A stretch of DNA of 64,000 bases from Antitrichia curtipendula (lineage: Eukaryota; Streptophyta; Bryopsida; Hypnales; Leucodontaceae), in contig OX579642.1 of NCBI GenBank assembly GCA_951230915.1, positions 13,268,001 to 13,332,000 on the forward strand. Reading direction: 5' to 3'. A program made the translations under genes and the position numbers. Of the stretch, positions 1 to 12,844 are shown in pieces. The notes below the pieces were generated by a model, which was given only the letters and a program-made list of their open reading frames with translations, was not told the origin of the DNA and searched no databases. Within the stretch, counting starts at the first letter, position 1, and the number at the start of each line of letters is the position of its first letter.

Positions 1-2687
1 TTAACTACTAAAGATTTATGATTATATTGTTTTTTAAAACTACAAAAGTGAAGTGAATAGAATGGTTTTCAATCTCTTCAATAGGTTGACTAGACTTGAT
101 TCCTAAAGATGTGAAAAAAAATTCTCTAAGTGATAATCTAATTGCAAGCAAATTGAATGTCTTTTTTATTATTCAACTCACTAAAGGAAATCAAATGAAT
201 CAAATCTTTCTACAAAATTTATGGTTTTAAAAATATATTCTAAAAATCAAAATTAAAGAAGAGTCATTTATGAATGGTTCACTTCTTGAGCTAGGAATTA
301 AGGTGAGTTGTTTAGATGTGACCCTTTTGACCTTATCAATGGTTTGCTTCAATGCCTTATCATTTACAAGTAGTTTACATTTGAATATGTCACCTTTATG
401 CCTAGCACTAAGAAATATCAAAAACTTTGAGCCTCCATCAAAAAATGAAAAATAAACATCAAATTTCATCACATCAAATACATCAATCTTCCAATCCATC
501 AATGACATTTATAATTTGATTTTTATATAATTGCAATTATGATGAGGTATTTTTATCTTTATTATATGCTAATCTTATTAAAAGAGGTGGAAATTAGATA
601 TTTATTTGGTGATTAGGGATAGGTTAACTATATTCATGAAATAAAATGAAACACTACTTCATATCTAAGCCAAATATACTAGTAGCCTAAATAATACCAA
701 ATTCCACATAGATGATTCAATAAATTATAGTTTGAATAGAATCCAAAAATAAAATTTTATTTTCTACAAGTTTTCTTTTCCTTTTTGTCTCTATATGAAC
801 GAATTGAGAACTTAGCATAAATGTCATAAAACATAAGTGACCTAGCCAATCATACTTCATCTATTTTGAATAACTCTTACACGAGCTCCTACAACATTTG
901 AGATTCATTTACTAAATGTCATCTCTCTTAGGGTTTAATCAAGGATAGATCCGCCCCAAAGGTCTTGATTTAACAAAATCTTCTTAATTGTATCTTTATA
1001 CCTCAACCACACATCCAACTCCTTGATATCATTATCTTTGTCTCCATGAGATATATTTGTCATGCTAAGTTTTGGGGTTTCAAAACAAAATTTAAATATG
1101 TGATCCCTGTACTAGAAAGTTTATTTGTTAGAATATTTGAATAGTAGCTTTGAGTTTTCCTATTGCTTAGAAGAGGGTGGAAGGTCACCATCATTGGCCA
1201 TTTGAACAAGCTTCATGATGCCCATACAAGAAAGATTCTAAAACCTAAGTTTAGACTGCCCGCCAAGACCCAAAATTGTCATTTATGGGGTAAAGAAAAC
1301 ATGAATCCAAACAGAAATGCGTGTAAAGTCCATAGAAAAGTGGAAGTCCATCAAAGACAAGGAATCCAAGCCGGAACATTCAGATTACATTTTAGCATTT
1401 TCCAAGTAGACTATTACAAACTCTTTCCACATTATGTTGAGCTTTATGTCTGTTAAACTATTTCGATGGAATGGTCAAGTGGTGAGGAGCCTCCTTCCAC
1501 CTATCATTTGCGTTTTGCCTTACATGATGCCCCCAGCAACCAGCCGATTCCACCCACATGCATTCAATTATTTGAGATGGCTGCTCCCCTCTTCCAATGG
1601 TCAAATGAATGCTGAAATTGTCAATTGCTACCTGACTCCCTCCCTACAAATCTTTTGGTGAAGGTCCATATTAAATTGGACCCCACAATTGCACATATTC
1701 CAGGCCGGGGTGGAATAAATACCTTACCAGCATATTACGTAAACCTGGTCTCCTTTGCATTGGCTGGGGTGACAGTTGGCTGGACTGAGTTTGCCTGTTC
1801 TGTTATCAATCATTGAAGACCAAATATTCCCAATTTTCAAATTGCCGGCCCCAACTTGAGGGGGACTGGTGTCGGGGTAAGTTAACTTATTGCTGCCTGT
1901 TGAGCCTCAGTTTGGAGACTTTCAGGGTCCAATAATTGAGATTGAGGCACATATTCACTGCAGTTTCTGTCTACTGTAAGTTAGTGAGAACTCAAGTGAG
2001 CTGCACAGGAATGACCTGAAATGGGATTTCTTTCCTCGAAGCTCTTGGAAGCCCAGTAGCCCACCAGTGTTAACTTAGAATACGGTGGTATTGCAAGGCT
2101 ACCCTACCAAAAGTTCAATAAAGGTGGAATTTGATGGGATTGGTTTGTTTGCTCTGTACTGCACATGACAAAGGGGATCGGAAGACCAACGCCCCTGGAA
2201 TTGGGAGAGGGGCCATGCAAATGGAAGCCGGCAAAGTTTCAGGATACAAGGAAATGGAGTCAACGATTCAGTTAAGAAGTTATTCCCACCCTCATTCTGA
2301 TTCTGTCATTCAGTTGTGTCAAAATAGAATAGAAAATGGAACTACAAAAGACCAGCTGATGGGCATAGGACCCTGGAGTTGGAAACACATGGACCAATTC
2401 CATTGAAACTTCCAAATCTTTCACTGTGTAATATGTATATTTCAGAATGGCTAGTGTTGCCACAGCCAAAATGGAAGTGAAAGTAATCTTTTAATTTTTA
2501 ATTCAGAAAAAACTTCAAAACTCAATAACTTCCACACAGGAGGTTCAAAACTTCAAATGCTGCAAGATGAAGCCCATGCACCCCTCTTTTGAGAGAGCTT
2601 TCTGACGGTACCAAGAACGCAACATGTGGACGCACGGTGGAGAAGAACTCACCATAACAAACCCAACCAACCTAACTTAAGGTGTTA

Positions 2688-2691
<4 letters not shown>
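1..2691. other. AT-rich non-coding stretch, no gene seen
   Basis: No reading frame here resembles a protein family I know. The part between about 1150 and 2470 is less AT-rich than its surroundings and holds several open frames of 60-97 codons on both strands, but none shows a domain, consistent splice sites or codon bias. I leave it unannotated. Confidence 0.5.

Positions 2692-2755
<64 letters not shown>
2692..2755. repeat. (AT)n microsatellite
   Basis: An uninterrupted run of about 32 AT dinucleotides, followed directly by T-rich and TTA-rich simple sequence. It is self-complementary and could extrude as a cruciform or slip in replication; its length is likely polymorphic. Confidence 0.97.
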
Positions 2756-2759
<4 letters not shown>

Positions 2760-5700
2760 TTATTATTATTATTATTTATTTTTTAAACCGCAAATGAAAG
2801 TGTGTGTTTTTTATAAGTTAAAAACAAATTTCAAATCTTTTTGTATACATTTGAAATTTTTATAAATTTTTGAGAAGAAAAAATGAAAAATATTCATATC
2901 AAATAGAAAATTAGTTTGAAACATTTGAAAATGTCAGCTTTGGCATACATTATAGTCTAAAAATATGGCAGTGCAAATCAACTGAATGCCATGTCAATTT
3001 CTATAATTTAGAAACATAATTATATACACTCAACTTTAAAATCTCAATAGAATAGTTGGGCTCCATTGCTTTTTGTACTACTAATGATGCCCAAATTTAG
3101 GTTTAGGCTTTAGTTTCTAATTTTGGAGACTTTGGCAATGGTAATTTTTATATGGATATTGAAGCTCTAAAAAGAGGGTTGCTATTATGTGAGCATAGGA
3201 GTGGGAGCCCATGAGCCTAGAATATTACACACCTATGTTATAGGTGTATATTATAGAAACCGTCTATGATTATAGGATATATATGTTATAAATATTTATA
3301 TTATAGGTTATTATGATACATATACCTTCTATAGTGTGTGGTATCTATATTATAGGTACCTATATTGTAGGCTCAATGCTTACAAGCTCGCATTCTTGGG
3401 CTCACATACTAGCACCACTGACTCTAAAAGCATGGTTAATGATAATGGCTTTGACAAAGGACAAGTATTTCTCTTATTGTCAATACAATTTTGCACATGT
3501 GCCTTCATCATGGAGACGATGCAAATTGATATCTCAAGTGAGACATTGGTTGAGATAGACATTGTTTTCCAAAATCATCCATTTGAAAATTAGAACACAA
3601 ACAAATTGGCAATCATTGATTGCTTTTCAGCACAAGTCATTTCTAAAGTGTTGCTTGTTAAATATTAGGAAAAAATTGAAGCACAAAAAAATCCTTGATG
3701 AAGTTTGACATGCATAAATGTCATGCCTAAAAATTGAAACTCTGAACAAGAAAATATCATTTGATAAAGCCCAATCTTAAACACAAATAGTTATAAAATT
3801 TGCTAATGACAATGTTCAAATGTTGGTTTACCTTTGGAATAAAATTGTTAGTCTTGTTTTCGAATATTGCAATCCCATGAAACTAAATGCACAAATCCCA
3901 TCTACAATACAAAACTTTAAATGTCACAAAAGAAGTTCTTGTACTTATAAATATCCTTTCAATATGTACCTTTGACTATGTAAATTGTATTGTGAATATT
4001 CAATTCTAAAATCACTTGTTCCAAAGACCTAATTGATATAATCATATGTTTAGAAATCATCTACTCTTAAGAAAATAACTACAAAATAAAATACAATTAT
4101 GATATTCATCTACAAAAGCATCCACTATGCAACTGACATATTGCTCCTCACTCTATATCTAGCTATCATTTCACTAGTTTATAATTAAAAAATTTCATAC
4201 TATTGGCATGATTTTGCTTGATTTGCCAAGGCCTCTATATTTATTTGTCTATTAGCTAGCTTTTGAAGGGGTTTATTTTGGGCATCCAAAGTCTAATTCC
4301 AAATTTTTTGCGTCTATTCATAGTACTTTTAGATACACTTCCAATGATGTATTGTATTATTCAAATTATAATTATAAACCAATGAAAAAGATAATTATGT
4401 AGAGAGAGGGCCAATACAGTAGATGCATAGTGGATGATCCAAGTAATAATCATATTGCACGTTGCAAAATTGAACAATCCACCCAAAAAATTCTCCACTC
4501 TTTTCAATGTATGCAAAATCTATCCAATAATGCTTCTTTTATTTGCATGTTGGTGTAAGATACAACTTCATAAGATCTCTACTTTGTTGCAATCTAAACT
4601 GCAAATGCAAAAACCATCAAGTATTGAAAGGTAAGGTAGAAGCAGTAGTAGTCAATCAATTAACCGATTTTGGAGTAGATAGTGAAGAGTACGAGGTGGT
4701 GGAAAAACTTCTTGTATAAAAAAAAAAGGAAAATATGGAAATAACAAAATTTTAAGAATTTCATTCCAAAAATCGAAATTATTGTGAATTTTGGAGGGCA
4801 AAAAGTATTCTTGACCCATAGCTAATGTTTGGAGTCTTCCAATTTTGATCATTCAAAAACTACTTTCCTACTATCAAGTAGTGAGGCCTTTGCCTTGGAA
4901 AACTTTGAGTTTTTAGTTGCAACCAGATCAAGCCCATGGTATGAAGGTGCAAAGTAGTATTAAAGTGTACCACCTTAAAATATAGTAAATGTATTGAATG
5001 TAGTATAAAATCTCATAAAGTATCAAGAGAATAAAACTTCATATACAAAGGTAAATTATTTTGTGCACAAAGCATACAAGTGCCGTATATTTGTATTTAT
5101 ATAATACGTGTATTTTGAGTATATTATACTCGTAAATATAATGTATAAATATAAAATATCAATATATATATAAATATAAAGTATCAATATATATATAAAA
5201 TAAAAATATCCATACACATACATACCATGTGTAGATACTATATAAGTTGTGTATAAATTGTATAAGCCACATATAAACCAATTTTTTTGCAAATACTTCT
5301 TGAATTTGTAGTCAAACTTCAAGTGTATGCCATGGCCATTTCAAAAATCAAAATCAAAAGTGTTTTAGCTTTTTGAAAAGATAAAAAAATATAATAAAAT
5401 CTCTTCAAAATTCAAAGCCAAAGAAGATACTATCCATTAATTATAGCTTGCTAAAGATTACACTCTCAAATTTGATGGTAGCTACATATGTCTCTATTCC
5501 AAAGTATGCCTTGATAGCATAAAAGATTCAAACATTTTGTGTCTTGTCTTCTTAAAAAGTTAACTTTATAATATACATCATTAAAAAATCTTAACTCTAA
5601 ACAACAAAAACTTTGCTCTCAATGCTTCATCAAAGTTGGGACTATCTGTAAATCTTAGATTTGGTAACTACTCTATCCCTTCTTCATATCTACATTCATA

Positions 5701-6234
5701 ACTCTTTCATCACAACTTCAAACTAAGAGTGCTATATTTTTTTTATAGAAAGATAAAACTTTGTATACAACTAATTTGAAAATAAAAATAAAAAATATTA
5801 TAACCAAACCTCTACAAGCGCTTGAAATTTTAGTCCTCACTCCTAGTAGGCAACAACCCTTTCTCACTCCATCACTCATAATGTTTACATCCAAACTTCA
5901 AATAGGAAGAACAATAATTTTTTGGAATTAAAAAAAAGATAAACATCCTCTCCAGATTTTATTTACAAATTTGTAATACACATTGAGATATCACTCTCCA
6001 AACTTTTGGTACTCCCAAACTAACTATGAAAGAGGAGGGAGAAGATCCCGATTCCTTATCCAACCTCAAGGGCTACATCAACCCATGCCTAAGCCATATA
6101 GGCAACCTTAAACTAATTGGCTATTCCCTTTGACCTTCCTAAAACCTTATCTATCTCTTTGTTTAGCCAAAAAATAACTTAGGGGCACTAAAAGCGTAAA
6201 TTATCTCCATCCTTTTTTCTTTCTACTCCTAACA
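2756..6234. other. AT-rich non-coding stretch with short degenerate repeats
   Basis: No coding region supported. Around 3230-3380 a TATTATAGGT-like word recurs several times, and 5090-5230 is nearly pure A/T with tandem TATA/AAATATAA words. The longest open frame (5056-5322, minus) is only a translation of that simple sequence. Confidence 0.5.
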
Positions 6235-6960
6235 CATCATATAACTTTCAAAAATACTTCAAAGCACAAAACCAAAAACCAAAAATTAAACATATGTCCA
6301 TTAAAAGTAAAAAATAGAGTTTAAAAAAGAACATCATTCCATCTACAAGAACTTAAGAATGCATCTAATGGTGATTGCGACATAATTTGCATGGTGTGCC
6401 TTTGACAAAGGATAAAACGGACCTTCTAACCAACATTGATGGTTACTATTTCTTTTGATAGGTCTAACCATACAAAAATATTGTTTGTTGTTTAAGCCTT
6501 TAAAACACCTCTCAAATGTTGCTTCTCTATTGCTATGTTCAACACCTAACTTTCAACAATATTATCAACACACAATATTGCCCTAGAGATTATCATGCCA
6601 TTGTTTCTCTAAGCAAGGTTGCTTTGATAATCAAGAAGGCCCATCTTTTTTTGTAGACACTCATGTAAAGGCGCCAATGCAAGCGACAAAAGAGGTTGAT
6701 CCGGCAGTTGAGATAAAAAGAATTCAAATTGAGGCTCTAACTAAGGCTCTTCATCTTGAGATTCGGAACCCCCCTTCCAGTTTGACATATTAAATCTAAA
6801 GCAAAAAATAAAGAGAACAACATGAAATTGATGAAGCTCTAGGGTGGCCCCCTCTTTTGTTACAGTTTGATGTAATATTGGTGAGAAGACATCATATTTA
6901 AGCCTCTCCAAGTGATGTCATTCTTTGTATTTTATTATTATAATCAAAACTCAACCAAAT
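6235..6960 (-). repeat. Dispersed repeat, copy A (decayed gene-like fragment)
   Basis: This stretch is a diverged direct copy of 25375-26100. Shared landmarks in the same order include the ACATATGT-containing start, a 'ccat-t-caagaacttgagaatg' block, an 'acctctcaaatgt' block and an acidic coding-like block near the right end. Read on the minus strand, 6800-6640 begins MSNWKGGSESQDEE and continues to an SQLPDQP motif, matching the better preserved frame in the other copy, but it has an internal stop. I do not recognise the family; an N-terminal piece of a transposase or host gene captured in a repeat is possible. Confidence 0.5.
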
Positions 6961-7303
6961 AATAGACAAACACTTATATTATATAATGCATGTATTTGCA
7001 ACGCAACATTGCTTACTATTTTTTTTTTTTGCTTACTATTTTAGGGCATGTGTCATAACCTTATTAGTCCCAACCTTGGAAAGGATAAAAAAAACATTCT
7101 AAGCTTGAATTCCAACCTAAGGTTGAAAATAGTGCATCCTACATGGATATTGGGTAGGGTTGATAATTGGTGCTTCTACTTCAGAGTCAAATATGCACCC
7201 TATATCTTCACTATTAAAATTGCCAAAGGCAACAAAGAAATCATCCATAGAGTAATTGTCAATCACAACTTCTTTGGCACCACTACTTGCAATACTCTTT
7301 TAA

Positions 7304-7881
7304 CCCCTAAAACCTCGAGGGTGTTTTCTGCCAAAAACCACTCAAAACCACCACTTTTGTTGTATTCACTTAAGGAAACCAATTTTTTTTATTTTATAAA
7401 TTTAACCGTAGGATCTTGTACTTAACTTGTCTGAGATCATGTAGTAAAAATTTCATCAAATTTCACCGTACGGATTGGAAGATATTAGCATTCAAAGTTG
7501 AATAAAAAGTTTTTTTTCAAGAAGATGCTTAAATTGCCCGAAAAAATAAGATTAACCATAACTTTCTCATCCCTAGTTCAAATATAATGAATAAAAGCTT
7601 CACGTATAGGTAAGAACATAATATTTTAGGAAAAAAATTCAAAAAAAATTATTTTGACTTTTTGTATTTTGTTTTGGGCTGCCCGCCAATCTCCATTTCT
7701 TGCTCATTATGCCATAACTTTTTCATCCAACATCCGATTGAAACAAAAATTATATGTCCACAAAGCTCTTGCAAAGCTACAAAACCTCAAAAAATCTCAA
7801 AAAAATTCACTTCAAATTGAGACAATAGGAACCTACGCGGACCCAAATTGTCCCCCGAGGGGACAAGCGAGGGTTTAGGGG
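7304..7881. mobile_element. TTAA-flanked MITE, CCCCTAAA family, copy 1
   Basis: The element begins CCCCTAAAACC and ends GGGTTTAGGGG, so its ends are inverted repeats of about 13 bp. It is flanked on both sides by TTAA (7300-7303 and 7882-7885), the target duplication typical of the piggyBac superfamily. It has no transposase. Related elements sit in opposite orientation at 57382-58315 and in rearranged form near 59.3-60.4 kb. A 125-codon open frame at 7048-7425 crosses the left boundary and is not a gene. Confidence 0.8.
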
Positions 7882-7885
7882 TTAA

Positions 7886-9833
7886 TAAATGAATGATTCC
7901 AATACAACAAAATTATTAAAGCACGCTTTAAAATATTTGAAATGTTTAGAAGTTAAGAGATAGTTATGTTTTGATTCAAAGCATTGTCAAATAGGGGCAA
8001 TGTAAAGAGGAAGGGAGCTGTTAGGAAGACACTTGTGGCACCACAAAGCAAGGAAGGAAACACTCTGAGAAGGGCTAAACGCTCCCCTCAGAGCATTGTG
8101 GACGATCTAACCTGATTAAAGCTGACGTGCAAGGAACACTGGAATATACACCAAGAACATACGAGGCACTTGAGGATGCAAGAAAATAGTACAACTAATC
8201 CTAAAACATTGTCATTATGGTTGTATCACTGTTAGGCCATAGCTAGCCGTGTACGTAGCACTAGTATAATATCAAGGAACGTAGGATTGTTGTTAGGTCG
8301 CATGCAGCACTAGTATGCTAACCTCCTTTTGTTGATTAGTACACCATGATGTTTAAAAGTTCTCTAAACATGGAGTTAACTATCGCAACTGCAAAGATAA
8401 TTGCTTGGAAAAGCCCTTTAAAGGTTCTTCAAGCCACGTGCATTTTGTCCGGACACCAAATACGTCATATCTATCTACAAATATCCTAGCATTTCTAGAC
8501 CAAAAGTTCTATCCCTCTCACAAGTAACTTTAATAGGCTTTTTCCCAACCAAACATCCTTCACACATAGAGCTGCAAGAATGGATGAATGTAAATCTTGT
8601 AGAACCAAACATGTCAATTAGCAGAATTAGATTGTTACAAAGAGTGTACTTTGTGCTTACTTTTACACATGCTAAAGGAGATACATCTGCCCTTTATCAG
8701 AGTCCACCCACCTTTGGAATCCACCAACTCTACCTACACTAATTCAATCCTAAAATCCCCCAAAGAATCAAAATCCCTTAATGGATCATATTTTTCCCTT
8801 TTTTAGTGACATGTATTACAAAGTTATTGAAAGAAATTTGTGCATCCATAGGTGAGGTTGTATGGAGTGGAAAAGAAAAAGACTACTTCAAGAAATTCTC
8901 CCCCTCATGAATTTGTGTCCTCATTAAAAATACTTGGAACCTCCTAGCGTTTATAATCTTCCCAATCTCGCGATCTATAGAAGAGGTTCAAATATTTATG
9001 GAATATGAAGGGATCCCTTTTTAGTGCAAAAGTTACTTGAAAATTAGAAAATTCGAGGAAAAGTGCTCAAATTAGAAAAGTAGCAAAAACTCAAATAAAA
9101 TAGAAAAGACCTCCAAAACGCATAGGAATCCACTGAAATAATTAAACCCTTATCCGCACATGGCCAATCAAACCAAAAACAACAAGCTGGGCTCAAATCA
9201 TCCAACCCCGCTAGAAGCATACAAAACTAAACAAACACACTAAGAGTGCGAGATAATCTGACTTGTTGAGAAGAACACACAACAAGAACCCAATAGTAGG
9301 CTTCGATGGAGCCCACTCAAACACCGCACAAACCTTCGTAACTGTGAGCCACCATATTGGTTCACATTTTGTAAAATAAAAAATATAAACAATGTTTGTG
9401 AATTTACAAGTCCAGAAGTGTTAATACTCCAGATTAAATCATAACTACGAACTAGATAGTGATAGGAGCTTTAGGAATTTAGGGTGAAAATCTTTAAAAT
9501 GAAATTAGGAGAAAACAAAGGTAAAATTCTAGGAAAAAATAGGGATTTAAAACTAAAAAGACTCTAAACAAGATTTGATAAAGTAATTAAATTAGTCAAC
9601 TAGTAAAATATTTAGGAAAAGGAAAACAAAATCCTACATATGGAAAATGATATTAGAAAAAACAAAAAGAAATATCAAGTATAAAAAATCTAAAAATGAA
9701 AATCTAAAAATAAAAAGTACAAAAATATTTTTAGAAAAAAAGAAAATCAAAATACTACAAGTAGGAAATGAAGCTAAAAGTAAAATGAAAACCACAAAAA
9801 ATAATAAACTTGAAAAAACACAAAACAAGTTAT
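7886..9833. other. Non-coding stretch left of the LINE
   Basis: No gene recognised. The last 450 bases are A-rich on the plus strand and were contiguous with the sequence at 15826 before the LINE inserted. Confidence 0.5.
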
Positions 9834-9849
9834 TAAACTTAAAACTATC
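9834..9849. repeat. LINE target-site duplication, left copy
   Basis: The 16 bases taaacttaaaactatc occur here next to the LINE poly(A) and again, without mismatch, at 15810-15825 next to its truncated 5' end. The adjoining bases differ, so the duplication is exactly 16 bp. Confidence 0.95.
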
Positions 9850-10094
9850 TTTTTTTTTTTTGAACATGGACAATTTCCATTAATCACGGAAACAGAACAA
9901 TGAACCAGCAGGCACAGCCCACGGCGAAATTTTTTCCTTTTCTACAACTTTCACACACAAGAGCCCTTCGCTATAACTATTTTCAAGTGTGTGTCTATAT
10001 ATTTTTTTTAAAACGATCAGAACCAAATTGCGCAGCAACCACCAAACAGAAACTCAAAGCCAGAGCCCGAGTAGAAAGGGAGACAATACGCCTC

Positions 10095-12844
10095 TCAGTC
10101 AAAGGATCCAAGCTTTGGCCGATCGAATTTCCAGGTGATGACTTGCTGCCGTCTGATCCCGAAGAAGCTAGTTTGTAGCCACACATTGTCGAACCTTCGG
10201 AGGAAAGTATCGACCTTGTCCGGATAGAGTTCGCAGAGGTTCGTAACCTTAAGCCAGGCAGATCTGGCATGGTCGAGAAGGGCCTCCCACAAGGCCTGTT
10301 CGAGTTTTAGGGCCGGCCACGGTGAATTGTTGAAGCAGCATGAGTTGCGATCCAGCCAAGAAATCCACAGAACCGATCCTCTAAACAGTGACCACATTGT
10401 GGACCCCTTCCTCAAGCGCCTGGGTAACTTGGATCCAAGCACACACTGTTGCCAGGTAAGCGAGTGCCACTTGCCATTGCCCATCGGAATCTCAAGCGCC
10501 CTGTAAAGAACTGTCAAAGCAAAATCCCACGCATGTCTTGTTTTCTCGCAATTATGGAACCGATGAAGAATTGTCTCATCTATTCCCATTTGGCAACTGT
10601 TGCACGTAGTGGAAATGTTGGGAGCTGCTACCTTCCGCCAGCAGTGAACGGCAACAGTGCAATAGAGCACCGACCAAATGAAACCAGCATCTTTTTGAGG
10701 GCGATTCTTGTTCCAAACCTCGTTCCAATTGGGACGATATCCGGTCACCAGGTCTCCATGCCACTTCTCTGAGATTGGCTTCGAAAGAGCTTGACGAGAA
10801 GATATGAATTTGCGTCCCATCTTAGTAGTGTAAGAGTGAAGGGGGTCTGACTCGCCCCAAATCCATCTGCCAGGATCGAATAGGAGGTTTGCTACCACAC
10901 CGATGTACATGGGTGGGCCGGTTTTTGGATGAATCACCCTGACCCTCCGGATCCAACCATTAGCGAGCAGCTCCTCTGACGGCTCCGGGAACCGATATAC
11001 CCTCAGTGATGATGAAACAACACCAATAGTGTAACACGTAAGACCTGGAGGGATTTCAATCAGTTGTTGATTGTCTCTTACACGGGGCTTGAAGTGAGGA
11101 TTGGATGCGCATACCAGGGATGGGATGGTGTCCTCTTTGTTGATGAAGATGCCCAAGTATTCTTGGGGCCATGTGACTTTGCGATTGTCCGTCATAAGGA
11201 AAATCCACTCCTGTGAAATCGAGTTTATCAACCGGTGATAAGCTTGGGCTTCATTGAGCAGTAGCCCAAAAGTCTCCCTTGCTTTGTCCCATTGCATGAA
11301 CGTACGGGATTCATCTTCCCGGATGTGTGAGATTTGATTGAGGCCATTTTTCATAAGTAAAGCCACTCTGTCTGTAGAAAAGCCGTGGGATCCTCCGATG
11401 AAGTGTGTGGTCCACCACAGCGGAGTGGTAAGAACTTCGTCACGATTGATTGGGGGAGAAGCTGAAACATGACGAACAAGCATCCTCCAGGATCGAATGA
11501 TTCGATCCCATGCACGAGATCCGCGAGTAGCTCTGAACTTGTGGAGTAAAATCCAGTGTGGTTTGGCGGGCCATGTTCCCCGAGCTTGTGGCCTGACTTG
11601 GAGAATCCTGAACCTTAGTAAAAGCTGCAGATTCGAGGATCCGGGGGTCATTGCTTTTAAGATCCACTTGGCCGCTAGTGCATGGAGAGCTTCTTCAGGA
11701 TCGATAAGGTTGAGTCCTCCCGCCAATAGTGACGCACAGCAATCATTCCAGCTTACTCTCGCCCTGCTTCGGTGAGTGGATCCTGACCACAAAAAGTCCC
11801 GGAGAGATGCTCTAATCTTCTTGATGCTCCCAAGTGATCCTCCCCAAATACAAATGAAATACCACAGAGTACTAAGTAAAACTGAGTTGACAATCACCAC
11901 ACGACCGGCCAGTGATAGGTGGATACTTGTCCAGTAATCTAATTTCTTGCGTATTTTGGATTCGAGAAACTCATCGATGTCTGGTGTTTGTAGGTCAATA
12001 CCAAACGGGGTCCCAAGTAGCTTTGATAGTTGTCGTTCAACAGCCCAGGGACACTCAATTTGAGCTAACCAAGGTGGGGCTGGGTCGGGGGAAAGCCAGT
12101 AAGCCAGGCTTTTCTGCCAATTGATGCGGAGGCCGAAGGCAAGACCAAATCTTTCAATCAAAGTAGGTAATTGGTGGAAAATCTGTTCATCCCCGGGGAT
12201 CATGAAATTCACGTCGTCCGCATATTGGCTTATGAGTTGCTCCCCAGTTTGCTCTGGGAGTGATATGCCTGAAATGTTCCCAACTTTCATCTGGTGCTTT
12301 GCTGCTATGTTCAAGGCCTCTCCTACAAACAAGAATAAGTACGGTGCAAGGGGGCAGCCCTGTCGCACGCCTCTTTTGACCTGAAACGCATTAGTGTCTA
12401 CGCCATTTATGCACACGTTTGCTTCCGCGTTGGTGAAGAGGATCTTGGCCAAGTGGATGAAGCTTGCTGGAACACCCATGTTCTCCATAACTTGGAAGAG
12501 GAAAGGTAAATGAACAGTATCATAGGCTTTCTTAAAATCTAATTTCAACAGAATCATGGGCTGTCTAGATTCTTTTGCCCATGCTATCGTTTCATGAAGC
12601 AACAGTGTATTGTCTAGTATATACCTTGAAGGGATAAAGGCTGTCTGGTCCGGGCTGATGATTTCTGAGAGAAGTGGCTGCAAGCGCCTTTGTCATGCTT
12701 TAGCAAGGATTTTGTACCCAACATTCAGCAGGGAGATTGGTCTCCAATTGCTAAGATCGTCGCGGGTTCCACCCTTATGCAAAAGCGCAATGGTCCTTTT
12801 GTTCATGCCCTGGGGAAGGGATCCTTGTACACTGGCCTGATGAA
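10095..12844 (-). pseudogene. LINE ORF2, reverse transcriptase part (disabled)
   Basis: Encodes the RNA-dependent DNA polymerase that copies the LINE RNA at the nicked target. The frame is open for 862 codons from 12683, and the same frame can be followed upstream to about 12846 through a single TGA at 12693-12695. Visible RT motifs are LKLDFKKAYD, the GVRQGCPLAPYLF block, the catalytic QYADD near 12213-12234, and a GRVVIVNSVLLS thumb-side block. Near 10540-10640 a C-x2-C ... H-x4-C pattern matches the zf-RVT zinc region of plant L1 elements. I see no RNase H domain. The frame differs from the upstream endonuclease frame by one base, so a 1-nt indel near 12850 separates them. In an intact element both parts belong to one ORF2 protein. 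Confidence 0.93.

Noticed and set aside
1163..2406. Set of short open frames in a less AT-rich stretch
   Set aside because: No homology-like motifs, no consistent splice structure, both strands equally open.
5056..5322. Tyr/Ile-rich 88-codon frame
   Set aside because: Translation of TATA-type simple sequence.
9634..9883. Overlapping hydrophobic and Lys-rich frames on opposite strands
   Set aside because: Both come from an A-rich tract adjoining the LINE poly(A); no gene signals.
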